A stretch of DNA of 64,000 bases from Axinella damicornis (Eukaryota > Porifera > Demospongiae > Axinellida > Axinellidae): contig OZ007517.1 in the NCBI GenBank assembly GCA_963931865.1, positions 9,372,038 to 9,436,037 of the forward strand, given 5' to 3'. Positions 37,761-48,878 of the stretch are shown one piece after another. The notes under the pieces were generated by a model, which saw nothing but the letters and a program-made list of their open reading frames with translations, searched no databases and was not told the origin of the DNA. The translations under genes were made by a program, and so were the position numbers. Position 1 is the first letter of the stretch, and each line of letters starts with the position of its first letter.

Positions 37761-37985
37761 GTTGTCACATCACTGTGACAACAGTTAAATCCTAGAAGTG
37801 AGTGGCAACAGTGTGACAACAGTTGTCACATCACTGTGACAACAGTTAAATCCTAGAAGTGAGTGGCAACAGTGTGACAACAGTTGTCACATCACTGTGA
37901 CAACAGTTAAATCCTAGCAGTGATGTGACAACAGTGTGACAACCGTGTGACAACAGTTAAATCCTAGAAGTGATGTGACAACAGT
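37761..37985. repeat. 61-bp minisatellite with internal dyad
   Basis: Units begin GTTGTCACATCACTGTGACA at 37761, 37822 and 37883, a period of 61 bp, followed by truncated units to about 37985. Each unit contains GTTGTCAC and GTGACAAC in inverted orientation, so the single strand can form hairpins. Copies are almost identical. Confidence 0.9.
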
Positions 37986-38013
37986 TACTATACCAGCAAG
38001 GGATGGGAGGAAG

Positions 38014-38056
38014 TAGCCACTTCCCCGTTTCGCGTGTGGGCCTGGGAACGAGGCTA
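38014..38056. mobile_element. 43-bp micro-MITE of the TAGCC family with 9-bp target duplication
   Basis: Only 43 bp: starts TAGCCACTTCCCCG and ends GGCCTGGGAACGAGGCTA. It is flanked by perfect 9-bp repeats GGGAGGAAG at 38005-38013 and 38057-38065. Same family as 17286-17883 and 48554-49030, reduced almost to its two ends. Confidence 0.75.
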
Positions 38057-38722
38057 GGGAGGAAGCAGGAGTCCACATGCATGCCTATGATCAGATTAGA
38101 GACCATTGATTGATAACACCTACATGTAGCTAAATGCATGAATGATATCTGTACACAATACATGTACAGCAGCACCTTTGGTAGGTAGCTAGTTGTCACC
38201 TTACTTCCAGACACGGCACACGGCACAAGTTTAGACTGTGCATCAAAAACAGCTGTGGTAGCTTAGGCCACCTCAAACATCCAGGATAATCATCAGGGGC
38301 ATTCCATTGCTGTCTACTGTGCATCTGCGTGTGTAGGAAGTTTCCTGCAATATTTTGTGCTGTGGACTCGACATACCGGGTAGGTGGATAACAATATTGT
38401 GGTTTCCGCAGTCTGCTTCCCTGTTGCAAGACATCTGATAATTTCAACGGCCCCCCCTCCCGATCTGCTTCCAAGACTTTTGCAAGCAGATTCTGCTGTA
38501 CCTTGATTTGCACCAAAATTTAAACCAATGGTTTATGATCAGGGATGATGTCTGCAAAGCCGAGTTATGCTCTATTGTCACACAATGATGCGCCGATAGA
38601 GCATTGCTCACGCGCATTTACCTCTGAGCATTAGCAGTTTGCCCACCCCGGAAACGAAACGCAGAAGTCTGGGAACCATTAGCCTACAGCCAGGGACGGG
38701 CGGGGCCGGAGGTGGGTCTCAC

Positions 38723-38790
38723 CATGGATAATTAAGACTACGTAAACTTTACGTAGTCTTAATTATCCATGTAGTCTTAATTATCCATGG
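38723..38790. repeat. Perfect 24-bp-arm hairpin plus an extra half copy
   Basis: Arms CATGGATAATTAAGACTACG plus TAAA (38723-38746) and its exact reverse complement (38748-38771) are separated by one base. They are followed at 38772-38790 by another half arm, TAGTCTTAATTATCCATGG. GTCTCAC flanks both sides in opposite contexts. Very strong cruciform potential. Confidence 0.85.
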
Positions 38791-39079
38791 TCTCACGATC
38801 ACGTGGTGTTTGCGTGGAGTTCGAGTCTAGTCTATATCTAGCCGCCGGCTATAAATTTGATCGTTCTTCTCTCTTTACACCAATGTCCGAAAAAGGTGGG
38901 TGTTATGGATGCGTAACTTTTGGGCTGTTCACAGCTAATGATTAAACTGTCGTGCCCGCCTGAGGTAGCGCATTGTAAATATTGGGCGGTGTGTTGTATG
39001 AGCCATGGGCTCTTGTTCAAGGCTACGTTGAAACTTCCATGTAATAGATTTTTGTATGGAAGTCCTTTGATGTATCCTT

Positions 39080-39944
39080 AGGCCATACCAATTTAATTTT
39101 ATGTTGCTCGGGCCAGAAGACCTTTCAAAGAGGGTCGGTACAGAGGTTTTCAAAGATCTTGCAACTGAATTTGTAGAACGGAAGCAGCAGTTCTCTGACC
39201 AATCAGCGTCTAGTAGTCACAAGTTGTCATGCATGCGAGCTAAGTACAGTAGATAGACTAGCAGACTCAGTCATTTCCAGGCAGCGTTTATGACTCACAG
39301 TTGAATGCTGTACCGCAGGAAGTTAATTCGACAGCTTCAGCAAGTGATTCGACCGCAAAGCGCCCAATCGCGCCTTCTTACTAGTCAACCTTGTGGATCT
39401 ACCAGTGATCGGTGTACAGAATACCATTGTAGGACCCGGCGTAAGTCTTTGCTGTAAGCGCTTGTCCGCCCAGGTTCACACGAAGCCTTTTTCTGTGAGA
39501 TCGAGAGCGCTCGAGCTCTTACGATTTGAATTTGCATTCACGTGACTTCCGGTGTTTCGTTCTGGCCTGAAAATTGCAAGGACTCCGGAAACCTCTGTAG
39601 GTAGGCTCAATAATGATAATAATAGTCACGTGATCACTCATTACCATGGTAACTAAACGATACTAAGCCAGAGCCAGCAGGAAGTGAATGTACACGAAGT
39701 ACACAATCACACAAAAATACCAAACCGAGCCAACAGGAACATTTGCAACCTACAATCTTAGACTTCTGCACAATCTTGTGGCCTCTTGACTAGCCATGCA
39801 GCAGAAGCTGCCATTTTCAATCGGCATGGCTGAAATACGTATACGCGCACGCATGCGAAAGAGATGACGTAAATTTTTAAATCGCGCTTGCCAAAATTTG
39901 GGTCGGTCGGGCCCGAGCAACATAAAATTAAATTGGTATGGCCT
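39080..39944. mobile_element. 865-bp element with perfect 34-bp terminal inverted repeats
   Basis: The ends GGCCATACCAATTTAATTTT... (39081-39114) and their exact reverse complement (39910-39943) are 34/34 identical. The interior is non-coding. TTA lies immediately outside both ends, a possible 3-bp target duplication. Non-autonomous DNA transposon. Confidence 0.7.
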
Positions 39945-41016
39945 TAAACCTGAACTCGAAGCTCCCCAGGGTGCTAATAAAACACTTCCTTTTTTACAGT
40001 GGATGGTAGGGGAGATTGATCCAGCTAGCATGGTTTTGGGATGAACTTGGCAATAATGGCATGAGAAATTGAACGAGGCACATACTGGTGTGCTCTCGCT
40101 GGACAGCCCTCTTCCCTTCCCATGCGGAAGTGGGCTGTCCCGCGAGACTAATATTGGTGGTATGGTCGAATTGTGTGATCATGAGTAGGCAAGCTGTTAC
40201 TTGTTAATCATACGTTGGACTTCATGTAGCAGGCAACACTTTTCAGCCACATAAAGGTTGTGCTGTCTTTTATCTTACGAGTCGTGGTGTTTCACAGTGG
40301 CTGTATTGTTCTGTGTCTCCTGGGCCTCCTAAAGTCGATTATTGCCACAATTACACTCTTCCAAGACTATGCCCCATCACCTGCCGCGAGGTCTGTTCCT
40401 TTAATATCCCGACCATGCCTTCAGTGGATTGTCCTGGACTGTCACACCGACTGCCTGCAGGCTTTCTGCCACTCTCTCCCGGTCTCTCCCAGACTCATGA
40501 GATAGTTGTACCTTTCAACGGTTATCTCAAGAATTGAGCACAGCCCCACAGACCCAGCGAGGCAATTAATGGAGTTTGATTATTGATTTGATATGGTGTG
40601 TGTTAATATTCCCCCAAGGGGTTTACCACAGTAACAAAGAACTTTAAACCAGTACAGGTCCCCTAGAACAGACGGCTTAAGCTTAGATTCTTCCCATGTG
40701 TGTTTCTCGCACTAGGAAGTGCCAGTCGAACATGAGCAACTACCAACTGCCTTAAGCAGGTTTGCCAAATCCACAGGTTTCAATATGTGTGTAGATAGGC
40801 AATGGTGGAAAGATATTAAGTATCATGATGTGTGGGAATTGGAAGTAGTCGTTGGCAGTATTTACTGTTCAGCTAGCATACACACACTTAGCAATGCTTC
40901 TACGTATGAATGATTGTGCAGTGATGTACAAATATGTAGGTACACGATGATGACCACAACTAATGATGTGAATAATGTCAACAACACATTAGATGACACA
41001 CTATAATTATGTCCCC

Positions 41017-42330
41017 TCAGTCAGTCAGTCTGTAGCTGTCTGGGGCTCTGATTGTAGTTCCTGTCTGCAAACAAGTTACAATTCTGTTGAGCTCTGTAGC
41101 GACTCTCATGGGGTCGGAACGTGCTCCTGTGTTGTTGACTGTTGAATCAGTTGTGGACTGTTCAGGAACAATGTTCAACTGACTTCGGTTCCTCCACACC
41201 TCACCAGAGGGTGTCTCTACTACGTAGGATCTTGGGGTTCCGGCAGGCTGGACAACTCGGCCTTCCACAGGCTGCTGATCTGTAGTGATCACAACCTCTG
41301 ATCCATCTGGAACCTCTGACTGTCCTTTGACCCTGTGACCTTTGTCAAAATATTCTTTCTGCTTCTCCTTGAACTGAGACAAATACGACCAACTTGGGGT
41401 AAGTAACTTCTTGGTCTGAGGCAATCTGTTGACCCATGGACAACTCAAACCACACCAGGGCAGTGGCATAGCTCTGTATGAGAATATGACTAGATTTGGA
41501 TCACTGGCATGCTTCATCGTCCCTTTCATAGTTTGTACCATGTGTTCCACCTGTCCATTGCTATGTGGAAATCTCAGTGAACTTGTAGGTGTTTTAACCC
41601 CTATGCTTTTGCAAAGTCCACAAATTCCTTTGAAGCGCACTGTGGTCCGTTGTCGCTTTGAGAACTTCAGGTATCCCGCCCCGCGTTGGGCAAACATCGT
41701 GTTGGAAGTTGCTGGCCCCAGCTTGCACAATTCTGGGTAGCGAGAGAAATAATCTACCACAAGTAGATATAATGTTCTCCTTTCAATTTGAAAAAAATCA
41801 GTGGCTGCCACTTGCCACGGGAAGTCTGGCAGTGGTGTCAGTAATAGAGTTTCCAGTAGGCCAATTGAGCCTCGCTCTCCCTGGCCACTGAGTCTTGCAG
41901 TACTCCCTTGCTCGAGAGCACTGCGCTTGTATACTTGCAACCTGTGTGGTGTGGCAGGTAGGGACGGTACCATGTTGTCGCGAGAGCTTCTCTTTCAATT
42001 TGGGCGTTGCGTTTTTCGTAATGACCTTGAGGCATATGCCACTGGCTTCCACCTCTGGTTGTCGGATTGCAACAACACTGCACCCAACCCAAAGGATGAG
42101 CTTCGGCAGATACTTTGGTGTCTGCTCGGGGGTTGTACAGTGCCAATACCTTGTGGTGTGCTGGGATGGTGGTGGTCCCAAAGAAGACAGAAGCAGTGCT
42201 AAGTGTGTGCATGCTAGCTGAACAGTAAATACTGCCTCATAGACTGGAATTTCAGGGCTTGGATTACCTTGTGAGGTTGGGGTACCACATATGGTACACC
42301 ATGCCTCTGGGTACCCAAAGATCAGCACAC
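41017..42330 (-). pseudogene. Decayed Ty3/Gypsy-type pol fragment (RNase H + integrase)
   Basis: Minus-strand remnant in at least two frames. The 5' part (about 42212-41838) resembles the RNase H region (VSAEAHPLGWV, then NAQIEREALATTW). The next part (41973-41017) resembles an integrase core and C-terminal region (LYLLVVDYFSRYPE, FPHSNGQVEHMVQTMK, SYRAMPLPWCGLS, then TPRSYVVETPSGEVWRNR). Reading-frame breaks, loss of the central integrase stretch with its second catalytic Asp, and absence of gag, protease and LTRs mark it as dead. It lies 54 bp upstream of and opposite to the putative first exon of the death-domain gene. Confidence 0.82.
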
Positions 42331-42383
42331 ATTGGGATCAACCTGGGTACATCTTGCTGGTATAACATGTATGCATGTAAACA

Positions 42384-45300
42384 ATGACTGATTCAGGTAT
42401 GTCTAATTAATTTACTGGTTCATGTGTTGTCTTTCAGATCGACTGAGTTTGGACGACTTGGGAGATGTACAGAAAAAGCTCTATGCTGTTAGAAAGGAAT
42501 GGTACAATCTTGGATTAGATTTGGGCCAGCGAGCTTCCACTCTTGACAGCATTGATGCCAAGTACAACAGCGATCCCTCTCAATGCTTCCGCCAGGTTCT
42601 GAAGGAGTGGCTGAAGGGGGTCAACCCACCCCCTACTTGGCAGGCAATGGTGAATGCCCTGAAGAGCCCCACCGTGTCACAATGCCACTTAGCAGAGCAA
42701 ATTCAAACTGAACTCGCACCTCCGGCACAACAGCCTCTGTCACCAAAATCCTTATCTCCACAACCCCAGTCTCCCCATCCTCCATCGACATCTGCACAGC
42801 CACACCCCACGTCAACAGGTTTGTATGGTTAGTGTCTAAATCTCTTAATATATTATGCCATCACCTGATCAGATATGAGCCTTGTTCCCAGGCCTCCACG
42901 CCCAGCTTTTGTACTCCAAGCAGCAAAAGCTTGGCATGGAGGACTGGGAACGTGGCTAGTCGGAGGGAGAAGTTCCAATTGAAGATGCTGCTATGCGTGT
43001 GGATGGACGTACTGCTGCTACTCTTGCTAATGCTGTCATGCTTCAATGCATTTTCTTTGCTCTGGCCTCAAATCATGCTGGCATAGTGTATACCTCCACC
43101 TCCCTATTGAGTCATTGGAAGGCTTATTAAATTACATGTATATGGGATCTCAGTTTGTGCCACTTCGTATATCCGTGCATTCTGCTACAAACACAAATTA
43201 AGGGAAATTGTACATTCACTGTTTGCCGTTTTCACGTGCCTTCCGTTTTCATGTGCCTTAGTCACTGAAATCCAGGGTTTATAGTCTAGGGAAACAAGGT
43301 AGGAATGATAGTTAAGTATACAACCTCCCCTACATATGTCTTCACATAATACGTCATGTATCAGAGAACGCGGTAGCGTTCTCTATTTAGGGATGGCTAA
43401 GGAAATTTCGAAATACCATACTGATGCACCAGCAGGAAAACGGCCAAAGAAGCTACTACCCCCCAAACCAAGCATGCAGACAGAATGATACTGCCTAGCA
43501 GTTCACAAAAACACTCGTAAACGTACCTGAGAGTACGCGGGAGTCGAGAAATAAGTCGCCGTAAAATTCCGATTTTTTTTTTTTTTCTTTCTATGAACTT
43601 CGTGTTATAAACACAAGGCAACATGAGTAGCAGTAATGCTAATGTGATACATGAGCCTTAAGGTGAAAACAAACAGTATATACCTACCTACATAGAATGT
43701 AACAATCTTTTAAACACAGAGATAGATGATGCGTGCTTAACAAAATTAGGTAAAGCATTCCACAGAGTAATGACACTAGGTACAAATGATGAAAACATGT
43801 ACTGTGTGCGAGCAAATGGCCTACTAAAGTTAGTGTGTTGGTTGGTGCTATATGGGAAGTTATGTTGTACAAATACCGATAATTTTGTACATAGTGGTAA
43901 GTTTCAGAAAGTTGCGGCGAGTGGAAAGTGGTGGAAAGTTCAAAAGTTGTAGCATACTGTCATAGTCAAGGTTCCATTGTTGCAGACAGACCTTACATGC
44001 AAATTTTTGCACTGATTCCAGAGACTGGATGCCTTTGTTTGTGTATGGGTCCCATAGTTGAGATGCATATTCTAAATGAGGCCTTATGCAGGTCAGATAG
44101 AGACATCTCAAAGTATTAGTGTCAGCCCAGCTGGAAAACCGTCTATGTAACATACCAATGAGTTTCCTGGCTTTACTACAGATATGTTGAATGTGGTCGT
44201 TCCAGTTGAGTGTAGAAGTCACTGTAACTCCTAAGTATCGATAGCTGTCCACCTGCTCCATGATACAGCTACCCAGGAACAATCCACTAGATGGATAAAG
44301 GGGGTGTCTCTTCTTTGAAGCAATAATGTATTTGCATTTGGATGGATTCAGTTTGAGATGACAAGCTCGTGTACATCCATTGATAGCATCAATGTCTTGT
44401 TGTAGGTATCGATAGTCTTCAGGACAGTAGATGGGCTTGAAAAGCAGGATGTCATCCGCATACATTGTTAGTTTAGCAGAAGCAGTCATCAGCAAGCTAT
44501 TGGAACGGCATATCCACAGTCACGGTGGTGTACAATCATCTGACAGAAAATAACTTGCTGGCTAAAGATCAATGGGGATTTACTGCCGGAAAAGGGATCA
44601 TGGTTTGAATCCGCACATTATTTCGTCATTGACTAGCATAGCTGGACAACAAAAGCATTTCCTGAGCTAGTTCACTCACAGAACAACATCGCTTTCGTCG
44701 TAGTAGCTCCTTTCGGCCCTTTTGACTACATACTGGCAAGAACGGCACTGCTGGCTAGCTACGATTCCGTGTACATGGTGTATTGCTAGCACGAAGCCAT
44801 TTTGATGCAACCAGAGATCACGCGTGCCATATGCGCATGCGCAGTTCACATGCAAACGCACATTGCTTTCTTTTTTGCTGGTGATGGTTGCATTTCGGGC
44901 ACTTGCTGATCAGTTGAATCCTTGTGAATCCATCATCTGGTGCATCACTACCGCTGCAAGGAATTTCTGCCAACCTGTTCTTGCTAAGGTCTATCGTGAC
45001 TATTCCATCATGGAGGCGTGGCTTTCTTCTCATGACGTAACTACAGTGCAGAAAATGTACCAAAGAACTGTGAGTGAGGCTACAGTTTTTGCGTTTGAAC
45101 TTCGAAGTGTTTGCTGAATCTGTCTAATCCGTCGTCTGGTGGCACACTCCTAGGAGCTATCATCTATGAACGTATCCTAGTGGTACCTACCAGTTTGGTA
45201 TCAGTAAGCATTTTTGTGATCGCTAGTGAGAAACTCGGTTTGAGGTGAAGGGAGGTATACTGAGTTCAGTATTCATCTATCTATCTATGTTGTCATTCTT

Positions 45301-47301
45301 TATCTATCTATAATGTATATACTAGCAATATGATCACTTTTGGTATAATTACATAAAAGCAATAATGGCTTCCTGGTGAATCACAACAAGGAAGGAGCAA
45401 TTGTGCTGCCCCGAGCAGTAGGATCCTCAACCACATCCATCAAGGCAGTTCTCCTTTGCACAGTGATGACCTAGCTAGAGATTGTTCAATCAAACATTTT
45501 GGTTATACATCCATCTCTGATACATTTTTCGTTAGAAACTTATGCGTTCCATGCACTCAAAAAACCTCACAAACTAGAAACAAAAAATTTTCTTACAAAA
45601 ATTACAAACGATTTAGCGATGGCCACCCCGATCGACTCCCGAAAAAGCAGACAACAAGGAATGCCATTAACCAGCCTCAGTCCCATCCCATCCCTAAATT
45701 CTACATTTTTCAATGGGATGGGACTGAGCCTGGTTAATGGCATTCCTTGTTTGTCTGCTTTTTCGGGAGTCGATCGGGGTGGCCATCGCTAAATCGTTTG
45801 TAATTTTTGTAAGAAAATTTTTTTGTTTCTAGTATAATGAAAGATGAGGGTAGGTACGTTGTATACTGCACTGTTTCTCACGCTATCATCCCTACCAAAT
45901 GTTTTCCATTCAGATATCCTGCTTCTTGATATGCTTTTGCTCTTGTTTAGCAGCATGTGCATGCTTGAGCTGAAGTTTGCCATCTATCACAGACTTCACA
46001 CAGTGCAGTACATACACCTTCTTTCATTATACATGTATGACGTGAAAAGATATATAGGGTGGGCTGTATACATCATCCCTACCTCGTTTCCGTCATTCTG
46101 TTACCCCTACATCTCATTTCATATCCAGTACTCTTCATCATGCTGCTTACACTAAGAAGCTATAGGCAAATCTGTTCTCTAACCAACCTGCAGTGAATGC
46201 GGCTGCTACTCCTCATATCTCCAAGCAAACTCCCATCAGTCGAGAAGACTCGTGTGCTAGCAGCATAGTATCAGATGACGTGTTCACTTCTGAAGGTGCT
46301 AGTGGCAGTCCCAGGCCCAGCTCTTCAACCCGGAGTGAGGATTCCCAGAAGCCACCGTTTGGGTGTGGGTGTGGCAAGTGCACATTCTCTAGTTATATTG
46401 AGAGTGGATGCCCAAACCCAATCCCCTCAGCCAGCTCATTCCCATGCCTTGATTTGAGTGGACTTACTCATGAGCAAAAGCAAGATCTGCGAAGCAGACT
46501 ACGTGTGGAGTCAGAGGATATTATGCGTAAATTCCAACACCTTTTCTCCACCGTCTACGAGTCACTGCGTACACGAAACATTCCTGTGGAGAGGCTCGTC
46601 ACTCACCTCTTGTCGTTGCGTGCATTTGACCCTGTCATTAAGGGTCCTCAGAAACCAGTGTTTCAAACCTTCAGTGAAAAACTTCAGAGTGCAGGAAGTA
46701 TTGAAAAGGTACTGTGGGTTATTGAAGACTACTTTTCCTTTTTTAACTATCACGTTATTGAACTCATTGTCAGTAAACTTGGTACTGACCAGGACAAAGT
46801 TGAGCTTCGTAACTACAAGGAAGAATTTGATCGTTATTCGAAGCGTATAGTTTTTGAATGTCTCCCAGACTTTGGACCTGTGAGTAAAGCTGATCATGTT
46901 GAGTTAGTTTTGAAGTTAGATTTGGTGTACGAAAATTTCACTGTGGCAGCAGTAGAGGATTTTCGATACAGACTGAGTGGCATTCTCCGTGTATCTCGAG
47001 GTGCTCTTCGCCTCTGTCAAGTGGGGAAGGGCTGTTTTCAGCTCACGTTTCAGATGCCCTCATTTGTGCTGCAGGAGATTTTTCCTCTGTCCAGTGAGCA
47101 AGAAAGAGCCCTGGTAGCAGAGGGAGTGATCAAACTGACATGTGGAAACTATGAGTTTGTTGCCAAGGTGCGTGCTTTCATGTGAAGGTCATGGTAATTT
47201 CATAGTACACTATTAAATAATTTGTATGCATGTTCTTGCCAATACAGGGAGAGGAGAATGTACCGGTATCTGAACCAGAAGACAGTGGTACTGGTAAGTG
47301 A
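42384..47301 (+). CDS. Death domain + CGCGKC module; 5' exons of sacsin-like 2 or a separate gene
   Basis: Exons 42384-42396, 42438-42818, 46194-47167 and 47248-47293 join in phase (1, 1, 0, 1) at GT-AG sites. A 13-nt first exon (ATG ACT GAT TCA G) precedes a 41-nt intron. Residues 5 to about 95 form a death domain, a protein-interaction fold of apoptotic and innate signalling: LGDVQKKLYAVRKEWYNLGL, then STLDSI, CFRQVLKEWLKG and PPTWQAMVNAL. A Pro/Ser/Gln linker follows. Exon 3 begins Ser-rich, then has FGCGCGKCTFSSYIESGCPN and about 260 residues of an apparently helical module that I cannot name. Exon 4 ends in phase to splice into 47644 (in frame with sacsin-like 2). If its donor is not used, the frame stops at TGA 47299-47301, giving 473 aa. 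Both outcomes are plausible. Confidence 0.78.
43571..44600 (-). mobile_element. 5'-truncated, 5'-inverted LINE (jockey/CR1-like) fragment
   Basis: On the minus strand, 44480-43680 encodes the C-terminal half of a non-LTR reverse transcriptase: LTMYADDILLF, YRYLGVTVTSTLNWNDHI, CIRPHLEYASQLWDP. After a frameshift near 43865 it continues as FVPSVITLWNALPN. A T-run at about 43573-43586 is the poly(A) tail seen from the + strand. Immediately next to it, 44482-44600 encodes an upstream RT segment on the opposite strand (VISKLLERHIH, then NLLAKDQWGFTAGK). This 5' inversion is the signature of twin priming. Dead copy. Confidence 0.8.
45573..45833. repeat. 261-bp foldback, ~120-bp arms
   Basis: Arms 45573-45691 and 45713-45833 are near-exact reverse complements (outer ACTAGAAACAAAAAATTTTC, inner CCTCAGTCCCATCCCAT) around a 21-nt loop. 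Few mismatches imply recent origin. A transcript of the host intron would carry a long RNA hairpin here. Confidence 0.88.
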
Positions 47302-47574
47302 GGTCTTAGAATGATATGTAGAGCACTTGAGCATTAAAAAAATGGTGGTGAGAGAAAGGGCAAGCACCATAAGGGCAAGCCTCCACTTCCTAGCTAGCTA
47401 TGAACAGTGGTTACTCATTCATCCCACTCGCATATGCCAGTGCCGGCTAAACAGAATAATACTGTCCAGCACTTGCACACCTATGTACCCTTTCGGTGAT
47501 TAATCCAAGCACACTCCAGGGAATCCCATCATTGAGCTCACTTGGTAGTGAATATGCAAACACTGCAGCTAGCT

Positions 47575-47580
47575 AATAAA
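47575..47580 (+). terminator. AATAAA between the death-domain exons and sacsin-like 2
   Basis: A canonical AATAAA lies 274 nt after the alternative stop at 47301 and 90 nt before the ATG at 47670. If functional it would end a separate death-domain transcript. A closer ATTAAA is at about 47334-47339. It could equally be an intronic chance match. Confidence 0.35.
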
Positions 47581-47669
47581 TGAAGGTCTCATAGTGTTCA
47601 CCAACTCCTTTGTAGCCACCAATGTTCACTTTTCCCTTCACAGTTCAGCTAGCTGCTCTGTACACCACA

Positions 47670-48846
47670 ATGAGCGAGTCTTTGACTGGAGAGCAGTTTG
47701 GACCAAGACGACCTCCGTTGTCTGTGACAATACAAGCGATTCTCGAGAGATACCCAGATGGCCAGATCTTCAAGGTACACATTGCCGCATAGTAAGCAAA
47801 TTTACGTTTGTATTCACAAACCTTGCATCACCAGTCTCTGAGCATCAATGAAGGGACTGGTGAAGCAAGGCTACAGGACAAAATATAGATAAATGGATCA
47901 CGGGCGATGCCCAATTTTTCTTTCAGGAGATTATCCAGAATGCGGACGATGCTGGGGCGAAGACGGTGAAGTTTTACCTGGACAGCAGGCAGCACGGGAG
48001 TACATCGCTCGTGCATCCCGCCTTGGCACCCTTCCAGGGACCAGCGCTGTTGGCCTACAATGATGCGCAGTTCACCGCTGAGGACTGGGAGGGCATACAG
48101 AACTTGCAGCGTAGCGTCAAGGCAGAGGACCCCTTCAAAGTGGGGAAATTTGGGATTGGATTCAACTCCGTTTACCACATCACAGGTAACAAGAACATGA
48201 TTATCATGAGCACAAGAACATGATTATCATGAACACAAGTGAGCTAATATTAGCTATAGTGTCTTTCTGTTATCTGTTGGTTTGCCTAAACACCGCAGAT
48301 CTTCATCCCTGATATACCCATCAGGATCCTGTAATTGGCTAGCTACTGATGTAGTACAATATGAGAATGATTTTCCTGAATCATTACGAGTGGAAACTGC
48401 ACTCCTGGTAGCTGGTGAATCATGGCCCAGGCTCCTAGTCTCACCTTGTGGGTTGATACACGGCAGAATAAAGACATGCTTGCTCCAATTGGAATCGTAC
48501 TGGCATTTTGTTCACACCTTACGTTTGCAATGGCAGTCACAATGGTGGAAGACTAGCCTCGTTCCCAGGCCTACCCCGTTTTTTCTGTTCTTCGGTTTGC
48601 ATTGACAATAATACACGGATGCGGAAGGGCGGCGGAAAGCCTGGTACATGTGCTTTATGTCAAGTGGATGTCCACTCTAATCAACTCAAGTGGACGTAGG
48701 GGGTGTGGCCCAACCGCAAATAAGTTTAGCGGAGCGTTCGAACCGAGCCGACTGGATGATGAACAGCCTTCAGGACCTGTTGAAATGACTACGGCCCCCC
48801 CCCCCCCCCCCCCCCCCCCCCCGCCCCTGCTGAAACGACTACGCCG

Positions 48847-48878
<32 letters not shown>

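Larger units (their letters stand above)
42819..46193 (+). other. 3.4-kb intron of the death-domain gene
   Basis: GT donor at 42819 (GTTTGT) and CAG acceptor at 46191-46193, both consistent with phase 1. It contains a degenerate TAGCC-family element (about 42885-42958), a fragment of another MITE near 43287-43330, an inverted LINE (43571-44600), a long foldback (45573-45833) and a further MITE-like region (about 45848-46130). No additional exon recognised. Confidence 0.6.

Noticed and set aside
47644..47669. Treating the in-frame join to exon 4 as proof of fusion
   Set aside because: In-frame joining has about a one-in-three chance of arising by luck, and the AATAAA plus homologous ATG support separate genes, so it is kept as a hypothesis.
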